From contig NZ_JAMBNV010000001.1 in NCBI RefSeq assembly GCF_023715245.1, positions 1,674,001 to 1,738,000 on the forward strand: DNA of 64,000 bases, read 5' to 3'. The DNA is from Sporosarcina luteola (GTDB lineage Bacteria > Bacillota > Bacilli > Bacillales_A > Planococcaceae). Below, one piece after another: positions 38,145 to 47,995 of the stretch (position 1 is its first letter; every line of letters begins with the position of its first letter). Both the position numbers and the translations under genes were made by a program. The notes under the pieces were generated by a model that saw nothing but the letters and a program-made list of their open reading frames with translations, was not told the DNA's origin and did no database searches.

Positions 38145-38591
38145 TTAGTTGATCCAGCTTACCATTGATTTGTCATAGCTGACGAGTTCTTCTTCTTTGA
38201 AGAAAAGACCGATTTCACGAACGGCAGATTCCGGTGAATCGGAACCGTGGATGATGTTTTTGCCGACAGTGACAGCGAAGTCGCCACGGATTGTGCCTGG
38301 TGCAGATTCTTTTGGATTTGTCGCACCCATCATCAAGCGTGCAGTCGAGATTACATTCTCACCTTCCCAAACCATTGCGAAAACTGGTCCGGAAGTGATG
38401 AAGTCTACAAGCTCTCCAAAGAAAGGACGCTCCTTATGTTCGCCATAATGCTGTTCAGCAAGGTCCTGGCTGATTTGCATCAATTTAGCGCCAACCAATG
38501 TGAACCCTTTGCTTTCGAAACGGTTTACGATTTCACCGATTAAATTACGTTGAACGCCATCAGGTTTAACCATTAAAAATGTTTTTTCCAT
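38145..38591 (-). CDS. ndk: Nucleoside diphosphate kinase
   Basis: 148-aa enzyme balancing NTP pools by phosphotransfer through His in [21 protein letters not shown] (about residue 115). [24 protein letters not shown] is the other family signature. GGAGTG precedes the ATG. Found between cheR and hepT as in B. subtilis, and ended by its own terminator. Confidence 0.98.
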   Translation of the reverse strand: MEKTFLMVKPDGVQRNLIGEIVNRFESKGFTLVGAKLMQISQDLAEQHYGEHKERPFFGELVDFITSGPVFAMVWEGENVISTARLMMGATNPKESAPGTIRGDFAVTVGKNIIHGSDSPESAVREIGLFFKEEELVSYDKSMVSWIN

Positions 38592-38679
38592 TTATAAACA
38601 CTCCTTCACGTATGTATGGAATTTTATCCTTACTGATCGTACCACTCGGGCAACGATCTTTCAACTAGTAGGCTGTTGC

Positions 38680-39654
38680 TCAGAACTTTCTTTTTCCTAG
38701 GAAGTCCGCAATTTGCAAAAGTGACTTCTTCGCTTCATTATCCGGCAATGATTCCACTTCCGCGATCGCTTTCCTCAAGTACATATCGCTCACTTGCTGT
38801 GATTTCTCTATTGCGCCGGAATTACGGATATAGGCAAGCATTCGGCTCCGCTCATCTTCCGTCAATGAACCATCAAATGAACGGTACAGGAATGGTTGAA
38901 ATTCGGGTTCATCTTTTATGTATAGTGTAGGCAACGTCAAATGTCCATTTAACAGATCACTGCCGGCAGGCTTGCCGAGTTTTTCATCTGTTGATGTGAT
39001 ATCGAGTATGTCATCTACTATTTGGAAAGCCATTCCCGCAAAATAGCCGAATCGTTTCAGCTTACCGACAACATCCGGGCTTGCATCGGAGACGAGCGCT
39101 CCCAATTCACAGCTGGAAGATAGCAATAATGCCGTTTTTCTTTTGATGCGACGCAAATAGTCGCGGAATGTCTGGTCCGTTTTTTGTTGGTATTCAAATT
39201 GAATGATTTCACCTTTACAAATCTCCAGCATCGTTTCAGCAAGCAGTTGATGAACAGCAGGCATTTCGATTTCTCCGATAGAGACAAGTGCACGTGAAAA
39301 GATGTAGTCGCCGGTGTACATAGCAATCCTGTTATTCCACCTAGCCTTCACCGTCTCAAAGCCTCTGCGGAAATCGGAATTGTCGATGACATCGTCATGA
39401 ACAAGGGAGGCCATATGGATCAATTCCAAGGATACTGCCACTTTCGCCACATTTTCCATCGAATATTCACCGAACTTGGACGAAAGGATGACAAATATCG
39501 GACGTATCCTTTTTCCGCCTGCCCGCAATAGTAGTAGGGAGGCTTGCCGAATGACCGGGGAAGAGGAATCGACGGATCGTTCAAGTTCCTTTTCGATGAA
39601 TGAAAGATCCTTTCGGAAATCTGCGTAAAGCGACATTAACTTCAATTTCTCCAA
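38680..39654 (-). CDS. hepT: Heptaprenyl diphosphate synthase component II
   Basis: Catalytic subunit (324 aa) that with HepS builds the C35 side chain of menaquinone-7. The first aspartate-rich motif is VHDDVIDNSDFRRG and the second FQIVDDILDIT; GGKRIRP near residue 46 binds isopentenyl diphosphate. A TTG start is used with AAGG 8 nt upstream; an ATG six codons later is possible. The hepT-menH-hepS order is conserved. Confidence 0.95.
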   Translation of the reverse strand: MEKLKLMSLYADFRKDLSFIEKELERSVDSSSPVIRQASLLLLRAGGKRIRPIFVILSSKFGEYSMENVAKVAVSLELIHMASLVHDDVIDNSDFRRGFETVKARWNNRIAMYTGDYIFSRALVSIGEIEMPAVHQLLAETMLEICKGEIIQFEYQQKTDQTFRDYLRRIKRKTALLLSSSCELGALVSDASPDVVGKLKRFGYFAGMAFQIVDDILDITSTDEKLGKPAGSDLLNGHLTLPTLYIKDEPEFQPFLYRSFDGSLTEDERSRMLAYIRNSGAIEKSQQVSDMYLRKAIAEVESLPDNEAKKSLLQIADFLGKRKF

Positions 39655-39679
39655 GACGATTACCTTCCCCTACATGCAA

Positions 39680-40375
39680 TTATTTGAACGCGATGTGCCC
39701 GGCTGCAGCCCCACCGCTATACTTCTTATATGATACTCCATGAAAACCGGCATCTACGAACATTTGGGCAAGTTGCTTTGATCCCGGAAAATCGTCCGCC
39801 GATTCTTGGAGCCATGAATACTCTTTGTAGCTCTTCGCAAAAAGCTTTCCAAATATCGGCATTATGTACTTAAAATAAAAGCGGAATAATTGCCGGTAAA
39901 CTGGGATCTCCGTTTGCGAAGTCTCCAAGCACGCAGCCATGCCGCCCGGCTTCAATACTCGATTCATTTCCTTCAGCACTTGTCCATAATCAGGTACGTT
40001 CCGTAGCCCGAATCCAATCGTCACATAGTCGAAGCTATTATCCGGGAATGGCAACTCCATTGCGTTCCCTTGAACTAAATCGACGTTTTTGTAATTGGCA
40101 ACTTTTGGCCTTCCGGACGCAAGCATGCTTTCACTGAAGTCGAGACCAGTCACTTTTCCATCCGGTCCGACATCCTCGGCCAAGGAAATTGTCCAATCTG
40201 CAGTGCCGCAGCAAACATCCAATGCACTGGATCCTTTTTGGACATTCATTCGTTCCATAATATCATTTCGCCATTTTATATGTTGGTTAAAACTTATGAC
40301 GGAATTCATCTTATCGTAATCAACAGCGATCTTCTCAAAGACGTGATGGACTTTCTCTTCTTTGGACGTCCCCAT
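39680..40375 (-). CDS. menH: Demethylmenaquinone methyltransferase
   Basis: UbiE-family SAM methyltransferase (231 aa) performing the last step of menaquinone synthesis. SAM motif I is [17 protein letters not shown]; the motif [21 protein letters not shown] is diagnostic for UbiE/MenG. It lies between the two heptaprenyl diphosphate synthase subunits, which supply the side chain of its substrate. Also called menG/ubiE. Confidence 0.96.
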   Translation of the reverse strand: MGTSKEEKVHHVFEKIAVDYDKMNSVISFNQHIKWRNDIMERMNVQKGSSALDVCCGTADWTISLAEDVGPDGKVTGLDFSESMLASGRPKVANYKNVDLVQGNAMELPFPDNSFDYVTIGFGLRNVPDYGQVLKEMNRVLKPGGMAACLETSQTEIPVYRQLFRFYFKYIMPIFGKLFAKSYKEYSWLQESADDFPGSKQLAQMFVDAGFHGVSYKKYSGGAAAGHIAFK

Positions 40376-40393
40376 ATGTCTTCCCTTCTTTCT

Positions 40394-41131
40394 CTAAATA
40401 GGCTTGCCTAAGAGCGGTGTTGCAAACCTATGGATTTCCTGTCTTAAAAACGGGCTCAAAAATCCGGCTTCGGTAAGCTGGTTTTGCAACCTCGAAGTTA
40501 AAATGGAAATCGCATCTTCTACATCAGTCTTTTTGATCCTATTTCCTGACCACACTTGCTCGACGGTAGGATCTTTCATCAATTTCTTGAAAAACCAGAT
40601 GAGACCCAATGCCGTTTCAGCGATTTCCGAATATCTAGTTAAGCCATACCTGCTCTGAAAGTCGACGATACATCCAGATTCTATGCTGATCATCGAGTCG
40701 ATAAGAAACTCAATCCCATCAGAGTCTTCCATTAACAGATTCGTCTTCGTCTCATTAATATGCCCGATCATTTCCGACATGGAAGTGATGAGCCTGAAGT
40801 CTGGAAGCGATGACAATAAACGATAGTGGATGCCGCTGAAATGATCTCCAGAGAGGACCATTAGTTGCTGCACCTTTGAAGTTGCGTCCAGGATGTCCAC
40901 TCTGTCATGCATGTCGAAGGCCGCATGTACAGCGCCCACCGCAATCGCAGATATATTCATCTCAGAGGTCCACTCCTCGTTGTTCAACATAGGTAAGAGG
41001 AGGAAAAACGCCTTCGCTTCATCAAGTGGCACCTTCCCAAGATCCCTGTTCAATATGGGCTCTTGTATGGAACGTTCGACTTCGCTTATATAATTTTGAA
41101 TATATCGATTGATAGTTTGTCTGTCCATCTT
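40394..41131 (-). CDS. hepS: Heptaprenyl diphosphate synthase component I
   Basis: Non-catalytic regulatory subunit (245 aa) of the heterodimeric heptaprenyl diphosphate synthase. It lacks aspartate-rich motifs, is all-helical (for example AIAVGAVHAAFDMHDRVDILD), and matches HepS by position and by the N-terminus RQTINRYIQNYISEVERSI. The start at ATG 41131 has GGAGAA 6 nt upstream. It follows mtrB. Confidence 0.92.
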   Translation of the reverse strand, partial: KMDRQTINRYIQNYISEVERSIQEPILNRDLGKVPLDEAKAFFLLLPMLNNEEWTSEMNISAIAVGAVHAAFDMHDRVDILDATSKVQQLMVLSGDHFSGIHYRLLSSLPDFRLITSMSEMIGHINETKTNLLMEDSDGIEFLIDSMISIESGCIVDFQSRYGLTRYSEIAETALGLIWFFKKLMKDPTVEQVWSGNRIKKTDVEDAISILTSRLQNQLTEAGFLSPFLRQEIHRFATPLLGKPI

Positions 41132-41173
41132 CGGTTCTCCATTCAAAGACCATATGAGTAGGGTCCCGTATGT

Positions 41174-41395
41174 CTATTCTTTTCCATCGCTGTAGACAAT
41201 ACCATGCGCCGAGTGGATTTCGGCTTTGCCACGGATTTTCATGGCGGACGTATGCTCAGTGAACTGGGCAATCATCACTTCCCCACGATCCAACTTTTCG
41301 GTGTGATGGAATTTCGTATCATTGCCCCTAGTGAGTCCGATGACATTCACTCCATCTTCTTGCGCCTTGATCATGATAAAATCAGGTTGTGACAT
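41174..41395 (-). CDS. mtrB: Tryptophan RNA-binding attenuation protein TRAP
   Basis: 73-aa protein forming an 11-mer ring that, with tryptophan, binds (G/U)AG repeats in RNA. The sequence matches TRAP closely: [31 protein letters not shown]. The RNA-contacting residues corresponding to B. subtilis Lys37, Lys56 and Arg58 are all kept (EKLDRG, MKIRG). AGGAGAT precedes the ATG. It follows folE, as in the mtrAB operon. Its classic target, the trp operon, is missing from the neighbouring aromatic cluster. Confidence 0.96.
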   Translation of the reverse strand: MSQPDFIMIKAQEDGVNVIGLTRGNDTKFHHTEKLDRGEVMIAQFTEHTSAMKIRGKAEIHSAHGIVYSDGKE

Positions 41396-41466
41396 GTTCT
41401 CATCTCCTGTCATCCATATACATTCCATCATATCATAGAAATGAATTGATCCGCAAAGGCATCAGA

Positions 41467-42030
41467 TCACTTCAGAAGAGACAGAATTTCTGCTCTTTTC
41501 ACATCATCGTGTTCGTAAATCCCTCGTGCGACAGTCGTTACTGTTTTCGCACCAGGCTTTTTAATCCCTCTCATTGTCATGCACATATGTTCCGCTTCAA
41601 TAATGACATAGACGCCAATCGGATTTAGCATATCCATCATCGCGTTTGCAACAGTGGATGTAATCCTTTCCTGCAACTGAGGCCGCTTGGCAGTCGTTTC
41701 GACAGCCCTTGCCAATTTGCTAAGTCCTGCAACGACTCCGTTGCGCGGTATGTATGCGATATGAGCGTGACCGAAGAACGGGACTAGGTGATGTTCACAC
41801 ATCGAATGGAATGGGATGTCTTTCACAAGCACCACTTCATCATGATTCTCATGGAACACCGTTTCGAAATATTGTTTTGGATCTATATGTAGTCCTTCAA
41901 AAACTTCTGCGTACATTTTCGCGACCCTTTTCGGGGTGTCGAGTAAACCTTCCCGTTCGGTGTCCTCACCTATTGCTTCAAGGATCATCGAAACTGCTTT
42001 CTCTATCTTACCGAGATCCACTTCTCTCAT
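41467..42030 (-). CDS. folE: GTP cyclohydrolase I
   Basis: 187-aa type I enzyme (mtrA of B. subtilis) that starts folate synthesis by converting GTP to dihydroneopterin triphosphate. Zinc and catalytic residues are in [22 protein letters not shown] and [13 protein letters not shown] (second Cys is in EHMCMTMRG). GAGGAGG stands before the ATG. Forms the folE-mtrB pair. Confidence 0.97.
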   Translation of the reverse strand: MREVDLGKIEKAVSMILEAIGEDTEREGLLDTPKRVAKMYAEVFEGLHIDPKQYFETVFHENHDEVVLVKDIPFHSMCEHHLVPFFGHAHIAYIPRNGVVAGLSKLARAVETTAKRPQLQERITSTVANAMMDMLNPIGVYVIIEAEHMCMTMRGIKKPGAKTVTTVARGIYEHDDVKRAEILSLLK

Positions 42031-42132
42031 ACAGACTTCCTCCTCATCCCAATCTAATGCTATTCCTTCAAAGATAGTAGCATACTCGCAAAGATACGTA
42101 CAGTAAGCGGATTATCGATTTAGGAAGCGAAT

Positions 42133-42186
42133 ATAAAAGGAGCCCGTCCACGTTTATGTCATAAGACATTGCGGAGGGGCTCCTAT
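42133..42186 (-). terminator. Intrinsic terminator of hbs
   Basis: Long interrupted hairpin GGAGCCC ... GGGCTCC (about 42140-42184) with inner pairing of TGTCTTATGACA, followed by TTTTATATT on the minus strand. Confidence 0.75.
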
Positions 42187-42199
42187 GTAAACTTAAAGA

Positions 42200-42472
42200 T
42201 TACTTAACAGCATCTTTAAGCGCTTTACCTGCTTTGAAAGCAGGAACTTTGCTTGCTGCGATTTCGATTTCTTCACCTGATTGTGGGTTGCGACCTTTAC
42301 GGGCAGCACGCTCACGCACCTCGAAGTTACCGAATCCGATCAATTGTACTTTATCACCATTTGCAAGTGTTGATTGGATTGTATCGAATACAGCTTCAAC
42401 CGCTTTAGTAGCATCTTTTTTCGTCAGACCTGCCGCTTCGGCAACTGAGTTGATCAATTCTGTTTTGTTCAC
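42200..42472 (-). CDS. hbs: HU-type nucleoid protein HBsu
   Basis: DNA-binding histone-like protein of 90 aa. The core [23 protein letters not shown] and [14 protein letters not shown] are hallmark HU sequence, with the intercalating Pro in RNPQSGEE. The GTG at 42472 is chosen as start: AGGAGG lies 8 nt before it and it gives the [11 protein letters not shown]-terminus typical of HU, while the in-frame ATG nine nt earlier is only 3 nt from the ribosome site. Its 5' leader contains a family 1 palindromic repeat. Confidence 0.96.
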   Translation of the reverse strand: MNKTELINSVAEAAGLTKKDATKAVEAVFDTIQSTLANGDKVQLIGFGNFEVRERAARKGRNPQSGEEIEIAASKVPAFKAGKALKDAVK

Positions 42473-42505
42473 ACCATTCACCTCCTCTCAAAGGTTATAG
42501 CCTTT

Positions 42506-42621
42506 GTCCAGCTCCGGGTGGCAGCTGCTCGGGTCGCTTCAGTTTTGAAATAAAGGCAAAAAGCGCCTTTATTTTCAAAACCTCCAGCGCCTGTCACAGC
42601 AAAACGCCACCCTCCGCTTTT
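42506..42621 (-). repeat. Family 1 palindromic repeat, copy A (in hbs leader)
   Basis: 116-bp element. On the minus strand it starts AAAGCGGAGGGTGGCG and ends GCCACCCGGAGCTGGAC, so the ends are partly inverted. A central 16-bp hairpin (GTTTTGAAAATAAAGGC with its complement at 42541-42581) sits inside. Copies B, C and D share the ends and the AAGGC-AAA-GCGCCTT core. Confidence 0.85.
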
Positions 42622-42638
42622 CTTTGAACACTGTAAAA

Positions 42639-42667
42639 AGAGTAACATACTAAAAACCGCGACGCAA
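42639..42667 (-). promoter_or_regulatory. Candidate hbs promoter
   Basis: TTGCGT (42667-42662), 17 nt, TACTCT (42644-42639) preceded by TGT, an extended -10. Transcription from here would carry copy A of the repeat in the 5' leader. Confidence 0.5.
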
Positions 42668-42709
42668 CAATATTAACAACGTTTATACGGCTTTTCCGGA
42701 TTATTTCAG

Positions 42710-42747
42710 AAAAAAAATAAAAGATCCGTCAAAAACGGATCTTTTTT
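42710..42747 (-). terminator. Intrinsic terminator downstream of spoIVA
   Basis: Stem AGATCCGT / ACGGATCT with T-rich tracts on both sides (42710-42722 and 42741-42747), about 90 bp after spoIVA. The gap 42748-42838 shows nothing else recognisable. Confidence 0.85.
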
Positions 42748-42838
42748 CTGAAAAACCGCTATATCACTTGACATGTCAGGCTTTATCCCGCCTTGAGAAG
42801 TCGTAATAAACTGAATCACCTAACGTACAATTTCTTGT

Positions 42839-44317
42839 CTATACGATGAACGTAATCATACCTTTATTTCCATCATTGACCATCTGCTCGATTGTTTCTC
42901 TGAGCCTTTTTCTAGCGTTCGGCGGCACGGAGGACGTTTTGAAACGGATGCTCTCCTTCATCACTTCATGTAATGGTGTACCAAAGAGCTGTGTCTGCCA
43001 AAGCGCATCTCGATCGTGAAGATAGGCATTCTTTAATTCCTTCAGCAAGTGATGGCTATGGAATTCTGAGCCGATCAACGGCGAGAATTCAGCATCCATA
43101 TCAATCCGGATGATGTGAAGGGACGGCGCTGCCGCTTTCATGCGCACTCCATAGAAATTATCTTGCTTGATGAGCTCTGGAGGAGATGGCTGAAAATCAT
43201 CGATTGTTGGCAATGCGACGCCATAACCGGTCTTTTTGGCGGTTTCAATAGCTTCAGCATACATATCATACGATTTTTTCGCTTTGACAGCATCTTTGAC
43301 AAAAAGAAGCCAATCTTTTTTCGTTTTCATTTCTTGTTGCATGAGGCTTTCGCAAACTTCACGGAATGCCTGCTCATCCATCTCAATATTGACGGTCGCC
43401 TTTCCTTTCCCAGCATCTACATCGACAACTTCGGCATTTCTAACGTACTTTTCATCCTTCAGCCGCTCTGCCAGTTCTTGTACTTTTCGGATTTTCGACG
43501 CTTCGAGGAATCCTTCATTGATGACATTGTCAATCGCTGCATTCATCTCATGTTCGGACCCGAGCACATCCATCCAGTCCGGCTTTTGCAATTCGATGTC
43601 CGTAATCGGGAATTCGTACAAAGCTTCCTTCAGAATTAGTTGGATCTCCTGCGCGTTCAATTGGTCGGCACTGATCGCGATGACAGGTACTCCATGTTTT
43701 TCGTGCAGCTTTTCCTTTAGTGCAACTGTTTTTTCATGCGCCGGCATCTTGGAATTCAGGACAATGACAAACGGTTTGCCGATTTCTTTCAGCTTTCCGA
43801 CAATCTCATCTTCGGCTACCTCCGCGGCAGCTCTTGGAATATTGTTTACTGTCCCATCCGTCGTCACAAGAATCCCGATTGTAGAATGATCCCTAATTAC
43901 TTTGTCCGTGCCGATGCGTGCAGCTTCCTCGAACGGGATCGGTTCATTATGCCATGGTGTATGGACATATTTCGGACCATCTTCATCCTCATATCCTTTC
44001 ACTCCGTCAATCACATAACCGACACAGTCCGCAAGTCTAATTTGAAAGGATAGCTCCCCCTCCCCGATCGAGACTTGGGTGCCTTGCGCTGGAACGAATT
44101 TCGGTTCAGACGTCATGATGATCGGACCTGGCGAGCTTTGAGGCAATTCGTCCTGTGCCCTTGCCCTATCGCCTGCATCCGTCATATTCGGTATGACGAC
44201 CTCCTCCATCACCCTTTTGACAAAAGTCGATTTTCCTACACGAACAGGGCCGACCACACCTATATAAATATCCCCGTCCGTTCTTCTAGCCAGATTTTCA
44301 TATAATTCCTCTTTCAT
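42839..44317 (-). CDS. spoIVA: Spore coat morphogenetic ATPase SpoIVA
   Basis: 492-aa protein that polymerises with ATP hydrolysis to form the basement layer of the spore coat around the forespore. The P-loop is GPVRVGKSTFVKR near residue 24; further nucleotide-site motifs follow (DCVGYVIDGVKGYEDEDG, and NSKMPAHEKT near 210). The C-terminal region targets it to SpoVM at the membrane. Near full identity with the family length shows a sporulating organism. CATAAACT at 44353-44346 resembles a SigE -10 element. GGAGGG precedes the ATG. Confidence 0.98.
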   Translation of the reverse strand: MKEELYENLARRTDGDIYIGVVGPVRVGKSTFVKRVMEEVVIPNMTDAGDRARAQDELPQSSPGPIIMTSEPKFVPAQGTQVSIGEGELSFQIRLADCVGYVIDGVKGYEDEDGPKYVHTPWHNEPIPFEEAARIGTDKVIRDHSTIGILVTTDGTVNNIPRAAAEVAEDEIVGKLKEIGKPFVIVLNSKMPAHEKTVALKEKLHEKHGVPVIAISADQLNAQEIQLILKEALYEFPITDIELQKPDWMDVLGSEHEMNAAIDNVINEGFLEASKIRKVQELAERLKDEKYVRNAEVVDVDAGKGKATVNIEMDEQAFREVCESLMQQEMKTKKDWLLFVKDAVKAKKSYDMYAEAIETAKKTGYGVALPTIDDFQPSPPELIKQDNFYGVRMKAAAPSLHIIRIDMDAEFSPLIGSEFHSHHLLKELKNAYLHDRDALWQTQLFGTPLHEVMKESIRFKTSSVPPNARKRLRETIEQMVNDGNKGMITFIV

Positions 44318-44357
44318 ACTAAGCCCTCCTTTTTTCGCGCATATTAGTTTATGTAAA

Positions 44358-44396
44358 TGAAAAACGTTTCATGCTAAAAATGCATGAAACGTTTTG
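44358..44396 (-). terminator. Intrinsic terminator of the der-gpsA-yphE-yphF unit
   Basis: 14-bp perfect stem AAAACGTTTCATGC / GCATGAAACGTTTT (44361-44395) with TTTTTCATTT on the minus strand, between yphF and spoIVA. Confidence 0.88.
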
Positions 44397-44416
44397 AGAG
44401 ACTCATATGAAGTTAG

Positions 44417-45136
44417 TCACTTCTTCAAGAAAACAGGTTCGTTTTTTTCATTCACCGTATACGGCAAGGAATAAGCCGGCAAAATCGGGTAAGAATCGGA
44501 CAGAAGATAACGGATATCTTCCCCCTCTTTCACGTCAGGCTTTTCCTCCTGAAGAACTCTGTTCAAGTCGATGGAATAATCGACATAAAAATGACCGTCC
44601 CCTCCGACCACAATAGGCAGCAAGGCGTCAGAATAGGGGCTTTCAACCTTTAATGGCTCCTTGAACCCCATAGCTGCATAATCAATTTCGTACACATTCT
44701 CCCCTACAGGATCTTTGAAGGGAAGCTTTCCATTGATATGCCTTCTAAGATTCAAATCTCGGATTCGCTCGGCAATTCGCAAATCGACTAGCTTAACAGT
44801 CGGATTTTCCTCGACATCCATGAGGACATATTGATAAATTCCTCCGGTTTCGTAAGCATTGGAAGGGATTTTTTCAGTGTATGCAGGGACTATCTTGGAA
44901 AATTCAATAGGATATTTTATGTACATATCTGTTTCCTGCTCCTTCGTTTTAATCGGGAGCAGTCCTCCGTTGTTTTCCTTGTAAGCATTGACGGCTTTTT
45001 GGATCAAATCTAATTGATCTTCATAAGGATTTTCTCTGACAGCCTTATCTTCACCCTTGTACATGCATCCAGATAATAGAAGCAAAGTGGCAACAACGGA
45101 CAGAAGCAAAACGGATGTTTTTCGCATCATCTTCAT
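44417..45136 (-). CDS. yphF: Lipoprotein YphF
   Basis: 239-aa predicted lipoprotein. The signal peptide SVLLLSVVATLLLLSGC ends in a lipobox with Cys at about residue 24. The mature part begins with a charged stretch and has no domain I recognise; it contains repeated YPI/DxxY-like segments. In B. subtilis yphF lies between gpsA and spoIVA in the same order. It overlaps yphE by 4 nt. Function unknown. Confidence 0.85.
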   Translation of the reverse strand: MKMMRKTSVLLLSVVATLLLLSGCMYKGEDKAVRENPYEDQLDLIQKAVNAYKENNGGLLPIKTKEQETDMYIKYPIEFSKIVPAYTEKIPSNAYETGGIYQYVLMDVEENPTVKLVDLRIAERIRDLNLRRHINGKLPFKDPVGENVYEIDYAAMGFKEPLKVESPYSDALLPIVVGGDGHFYVDYSIDLNRVLQEEKPDVKEGEDIRYLLSDSYPILPAYSLPYTVNEKNEPVFLKK

Positions 45137-45339
45137 CTTCCCCCTCCAGTAGGCCCACTGAACACTAGGTATACCATCGCTAAAAATGAAAATATCAATA
45201 ACGAATAAGCGATAAGGGCAAAAATGAATTTCAATAATCTATTCGATAGCTTATGTCTGCTTACGTAGATGAGTCCCATGGAGATAGCCATGAAACCCAT
45301 TGCGTAAAACGACAGCCACATTTTATCCAGTGAGGACAA
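45133..45339 (-). CDS. yphE: DUF2768 membrane protein YphE
   Basis: Small membrane protein of about 68 aa with two transmembrane helices (SFYAMGFMAISMGLIYV and FIFALIAYSLLIFSFLAMVYLVF) separated by a basic loop SRHKLSNRLLK. A TTG start at 45339 is chosen since AAAGGA lies 8 nt upstream; the in-frame ATG nine nt earlier abuts the ribosome site. Coupled to yphF by a 4-nt overlap. Function unknown. Confidence 0.78.
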   Translation of the reverse strand: MSSLDKMWLSFYAMGFMAISMGLIYVSRHKLSNRLLKFIFALIAYSLLIFSFLAMVYLVFSGPTGGGR

Positions 45340-45369
45340 GTGAATCATCCTTTCGTATCTCAAAACAGC

Positions 45370-46389
45370 TTATTTGAAATAAATATCTTCTATTTCCTGC
45401 TTTTTCATTCGATTCATGAGCTGATCGACAGCTTCCTTCGGCGGGACATTATCGAAGAGGACCGAATATAACGCCTCAGTCAATGGCATCGATACATCGT
45501 ATCGCTTCGATAGTTGATAGGCTGCCTTTGTAGTACGTACCCCTTCAATGACCATCCCCATGCCCGAGACGACTTCATCCAATGACTTCCCTTGGCCCAA
45601 TAGATTGCCGGCCTTCCAATTCCGCGAATGGACGCTTGTGCAAGTCACAATCAAGTCGCCAAGACCCGTCAAGCCTGAAAAGGTCAGCGGATTCGCACCC
45701 ATCTTCACGCCGAGCCTTGTGATCTCTGCCAAACCGCGCGTAATGAGCGCCGCCTTGGCATTATCCCCATAACCGATGCCATCCGTGATTCCGGCTGCTA
45801 GGGCAATGACATTTTTCAATGCAGCCCCGAGTTCCACACCAATCAGATCATCGTTTGTGTATACCCGGAAATATTGATTCATGAAAAGGTCCTGCACGTG
45901 CTCTGCGGCCTCATTGTCGAAGGAAGCCGCTGTAATCGTCGTCGGATGCCGAAGAACGACCTCCTCTGCGTGGCTTGGGCCGGAAAGTGCAACAATTGCC
46001 TTTCGTTTGTCCGGAGACATTTCCTCCTCGATCACTTCGGAGATCCGCTTCAATGTATCCGGCTCGATGCCTTTGGAGACGTGGATGATCAACTTAGATT
46101 TGTCGGCAAGCTGATTGATTTCGGCACTTAGAGCCCGAATCGCTTTCGTTGGAACTGCAATGACAATAATATCAGCATGCTGTACGGCCGCTTCCAGATC
46201 GGATTTCGCCTTAAGATTTTCAGGCAAGGTAATGCCCGGCAAATACGAAGCATTTGTATGTTTTTCATTAATTTCGGCGCTCTGTTCCGCCCTTCTCGTC
46301 CATAGCAGGCAATCATGGCCGTTTTCAGCGAGGACGAATGCGATTGCAGTCCCCCAGCTACCTGCCCCGATCACTGATACTTTTTCCAA
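45370..46389 (-). CDS. gpsA: Glycerol-3-phosphate dehydrogenase [NAD(P)+]
   Basis: 339-aa enzyme reducing dihydroxyacetone phosphate to sn-glycerol 3-phosphate for phospholipids. The Rossmann motif is VIGAGSWGTAIAFVLAENGH; GVELGAALKNVIALAAGITDG holds the catalytic Lys; FSGLTGLGDLIVTCTS is the second signature. A TTG start is preferred because GAGG is 8 nt upstream and the protein then begins MEKVSVIGAG like homologues; the GTG nine nt earlier is part of the ribosome site. Downstream of der. Confidence 0.95.
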   Translation of the reverse strand: MEKVSVIGAGSWGTAIAFVLAENGHDCLLWTRRAEQSAEINEKHTNASYLPGITLPENLKAKSDLEAAVQHADIIVIAVPTKAIRALSAEINQLADKSKLIIHVSKGIEPDTLKRISEVIEEEMSPDKRKAIVALSGPSHAEEVVLRHPTTITAASFDNEAAEHVQDLFMNQYFRVYTNDDLIGVELGAALKNVIALAAGITDGIGYGDNAKAALITRGLAEITRLGVKMGANPLTFSGLTGLGDLIVTCTSVHSRNWKAGNLLGQGKSLDEVVSGMGMVIEGVRTTKAAYQLSKRYDVSMPLTEALYSVLFDNVPPKEAVDQLMNRMKKQEIEDIYFK

Positions 46390-46440
46390 TACATTCACCT
46401 CATTAGTAATTACGAAACTGTATCTGTATTAAGTTCGTCG

Positions 46441-47751
46441 TCAGCTTCTCGCCCGTGTAATCAGTCGGATCGGCGTCCCTTCAAATCCAAAAGATTCTCT
46501 TAGGCGGTTTTGCAGAAATCGTTCATACGAAAAGTGCATCAATTCCGGTTCATTGACAAACACAATGAAGACCGGTGGCTTGACAGCAACTTGGGTCGCA
46601 TAATAAATGCGCAGTCTGCGACCTTTATCGGACGGGGCAGGATTACGTGCGACAGCATCCTCGATCACTTCATTCAATACGCTTGATTGGATACGCAAAG
46701 CGTGATTTTCGCTTATCATTTTTATTTGGTCGAATAATGTCGTGACTCGTTGCTTCGTCTTTGCTGAAACATAGGCAATCGGCGCGTAGTCAAGGAAGAG
46801 GAAATTTTTGCGAATATCCTCATTGAAACGATTCATTGTTTTATCGTCCTTTTCGATAGCGTCCCATTTATTCACAACAAACATGACGCCTTTCCCGGCT
46901 TCTTCCGCATAACCCGCAATCCGCTTATCCTGTTCACGGATTCCTTCTTCGCCGTTGAGGACAATCAGGACGACATCCGATCGGTCGATTGCTTTTAATG
47001 CCCGTAAAACACTGTATTTCTCCATATTCTCATACACTTTACCTTTTTTGCGCATACCTGCAGTATCGATGATCTTGTATTTCTGACCTTCGTACTCATA
47101 CGGTGTATCGGTTGCATCCGTTGTCGTTCCGGCTACATCGCTGACGATGACACGATCTTCTCCAAGCAATGCGTTTACGAGTGATGATTTACCGACATTC
47201 GGTCTTCCAATTAATGAAAAGCGGATAACGTCATCCTCTTCGACTTCTTCCCCTGCTTCGGGAAAGCTTGCTGCAACAGCATCCAGCAAATCACCAAGCC
47301 CAAGTCCATGGGATCCGGAAATAGGATATGGATCGCCAAAACCGAGCGAATAAAAATCATAGATCATATCACGCATATCCGGATTATCAACTTTATTCAC
47401 TGCCAAAACTATCGGCTTCTTAGTTTTATAAAGGATCTTGGCAACATGCTCGTCCGCGTCAGTTACGCCTTCTCGACCATTTGTCAAAAAGATGATGACA
47501 TCAGCTTCTTCGATGGCAATCTCCGCCTGCATCCGGATCTGTTCCAGGATTGGCTCATCTCCGATGTCAATGCCGCCTGTATCAATCAGATTAAAATCAT
47601 GCGATAGCCAATCAGCCGAGCTATATATCCGGTCCCTAGTTACCCCGGGTACGTCCTCTACAATCGAAATACGTTCTCCAACGATACGGTTGAAGATTGT
47701 CGACTTCCCTACGTTCGGTCTTCCGACAATCGCTACGGTTGGTTTATTCAT
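46441..47751 (-). CDS. der: Ribosome-assembly GTPase Der (EngA)
   Basis: Tandem-GTPase (436 aa) needed for 50S subunit maturation. G domain 1 has [14 protein letters not shown] (residues 8-21) and DTGGID; G domain 2 has [16 protein letters not shown] near 183, [11 protein letters not shown] and NKWDAIE. The C-terminal KH-like domain ends with [16 protein letters not shown]. It heads the der-gpsA-yphE-yphF unit. Confidence 0.98.
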   Translation of the reverse strand: MNKPTVAIVGRPNVGKSTIFNRIVGERISIVEDVPGVTRDRIYSSADWLSHDFNLIDTGGIDIGDEPILEQIRMQAEIAIEEADVIIFLTNGREGVTDADEHVAKILYKTKKPIVLAVNKVDNPDMRDMIYDFYSLGFGDPYPISGSHGLGLGDLLDAVAASFPEAGEEVEEDDVIRFSLIGRPNVGKSSLVNALLGEDRVIVSDVAGTTTDATDTPYEYEGQKYKIIDTAGMRKKGKVYENMEKYSVLRALKAIDRSDVVLIVLNGEEGIREQDKRIAGYAEEAGKGVMFVVNKWDAIEKDDKTMNRFNEDIRKNFLFLDYAPIAYVSAKTKQRVTTLFDQIKMISENHALRIQSSVLNEVIEDAVARNPAPSDKGRRLRIYYATQVAVKPPVFIVFVNEPELMHFSYERFLQNRLRESFGFEGTPIRLITRARS

Positions 47752-47797
47752 TAATTAAACACCCTTCCAATATATCTCTTGTGTATTATACAGAACA

Positions 47798-47913
47798 AAA
47801 GCGCAGGGCGCCAGCCTAGTCCCGACAAGCGCTGAAAGACCTGCCGGAAAGGCGCACTTTGCCTTTTCGACAGGTCTGAAGCGACTCGAGGGACTGGCGC
47901 CCGGAGTCTAGAC
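47798..47913 (+). repeat. Family 1 palindromic repeat, copy B
   Basis: 116 bp, the same length as copy A and in inverse order to copy A's plus-strand reading. It starts AAAGCGCAGGGCGCCAG and ends CTGGCGCCCGGAGTCTAGAC. The central arm AGACCTG...CAGGTCT encloses GGAAAGGCGCACTTTGCC. Between der and rpsA. Confidence 0.85.
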
Positions 47914-47914
47914 G

Positions 47915-47950
47915 CAAAAAAGATGATGATGCCTATGTAAGCACCATCAC
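47915..47950 (-). terminator. Intrinsic terminator of the rpsA-like gene
   Basis: Stem GATGRTGC / GCACCATC (47925-47948) followed by TTTTTTGC on the minus strand. Confidence 0.7.
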
Positions 47951-47995
47951 CCATACAGTTGCGTTTCATTCGTTTGTTCGATAATTTGTCAAATA

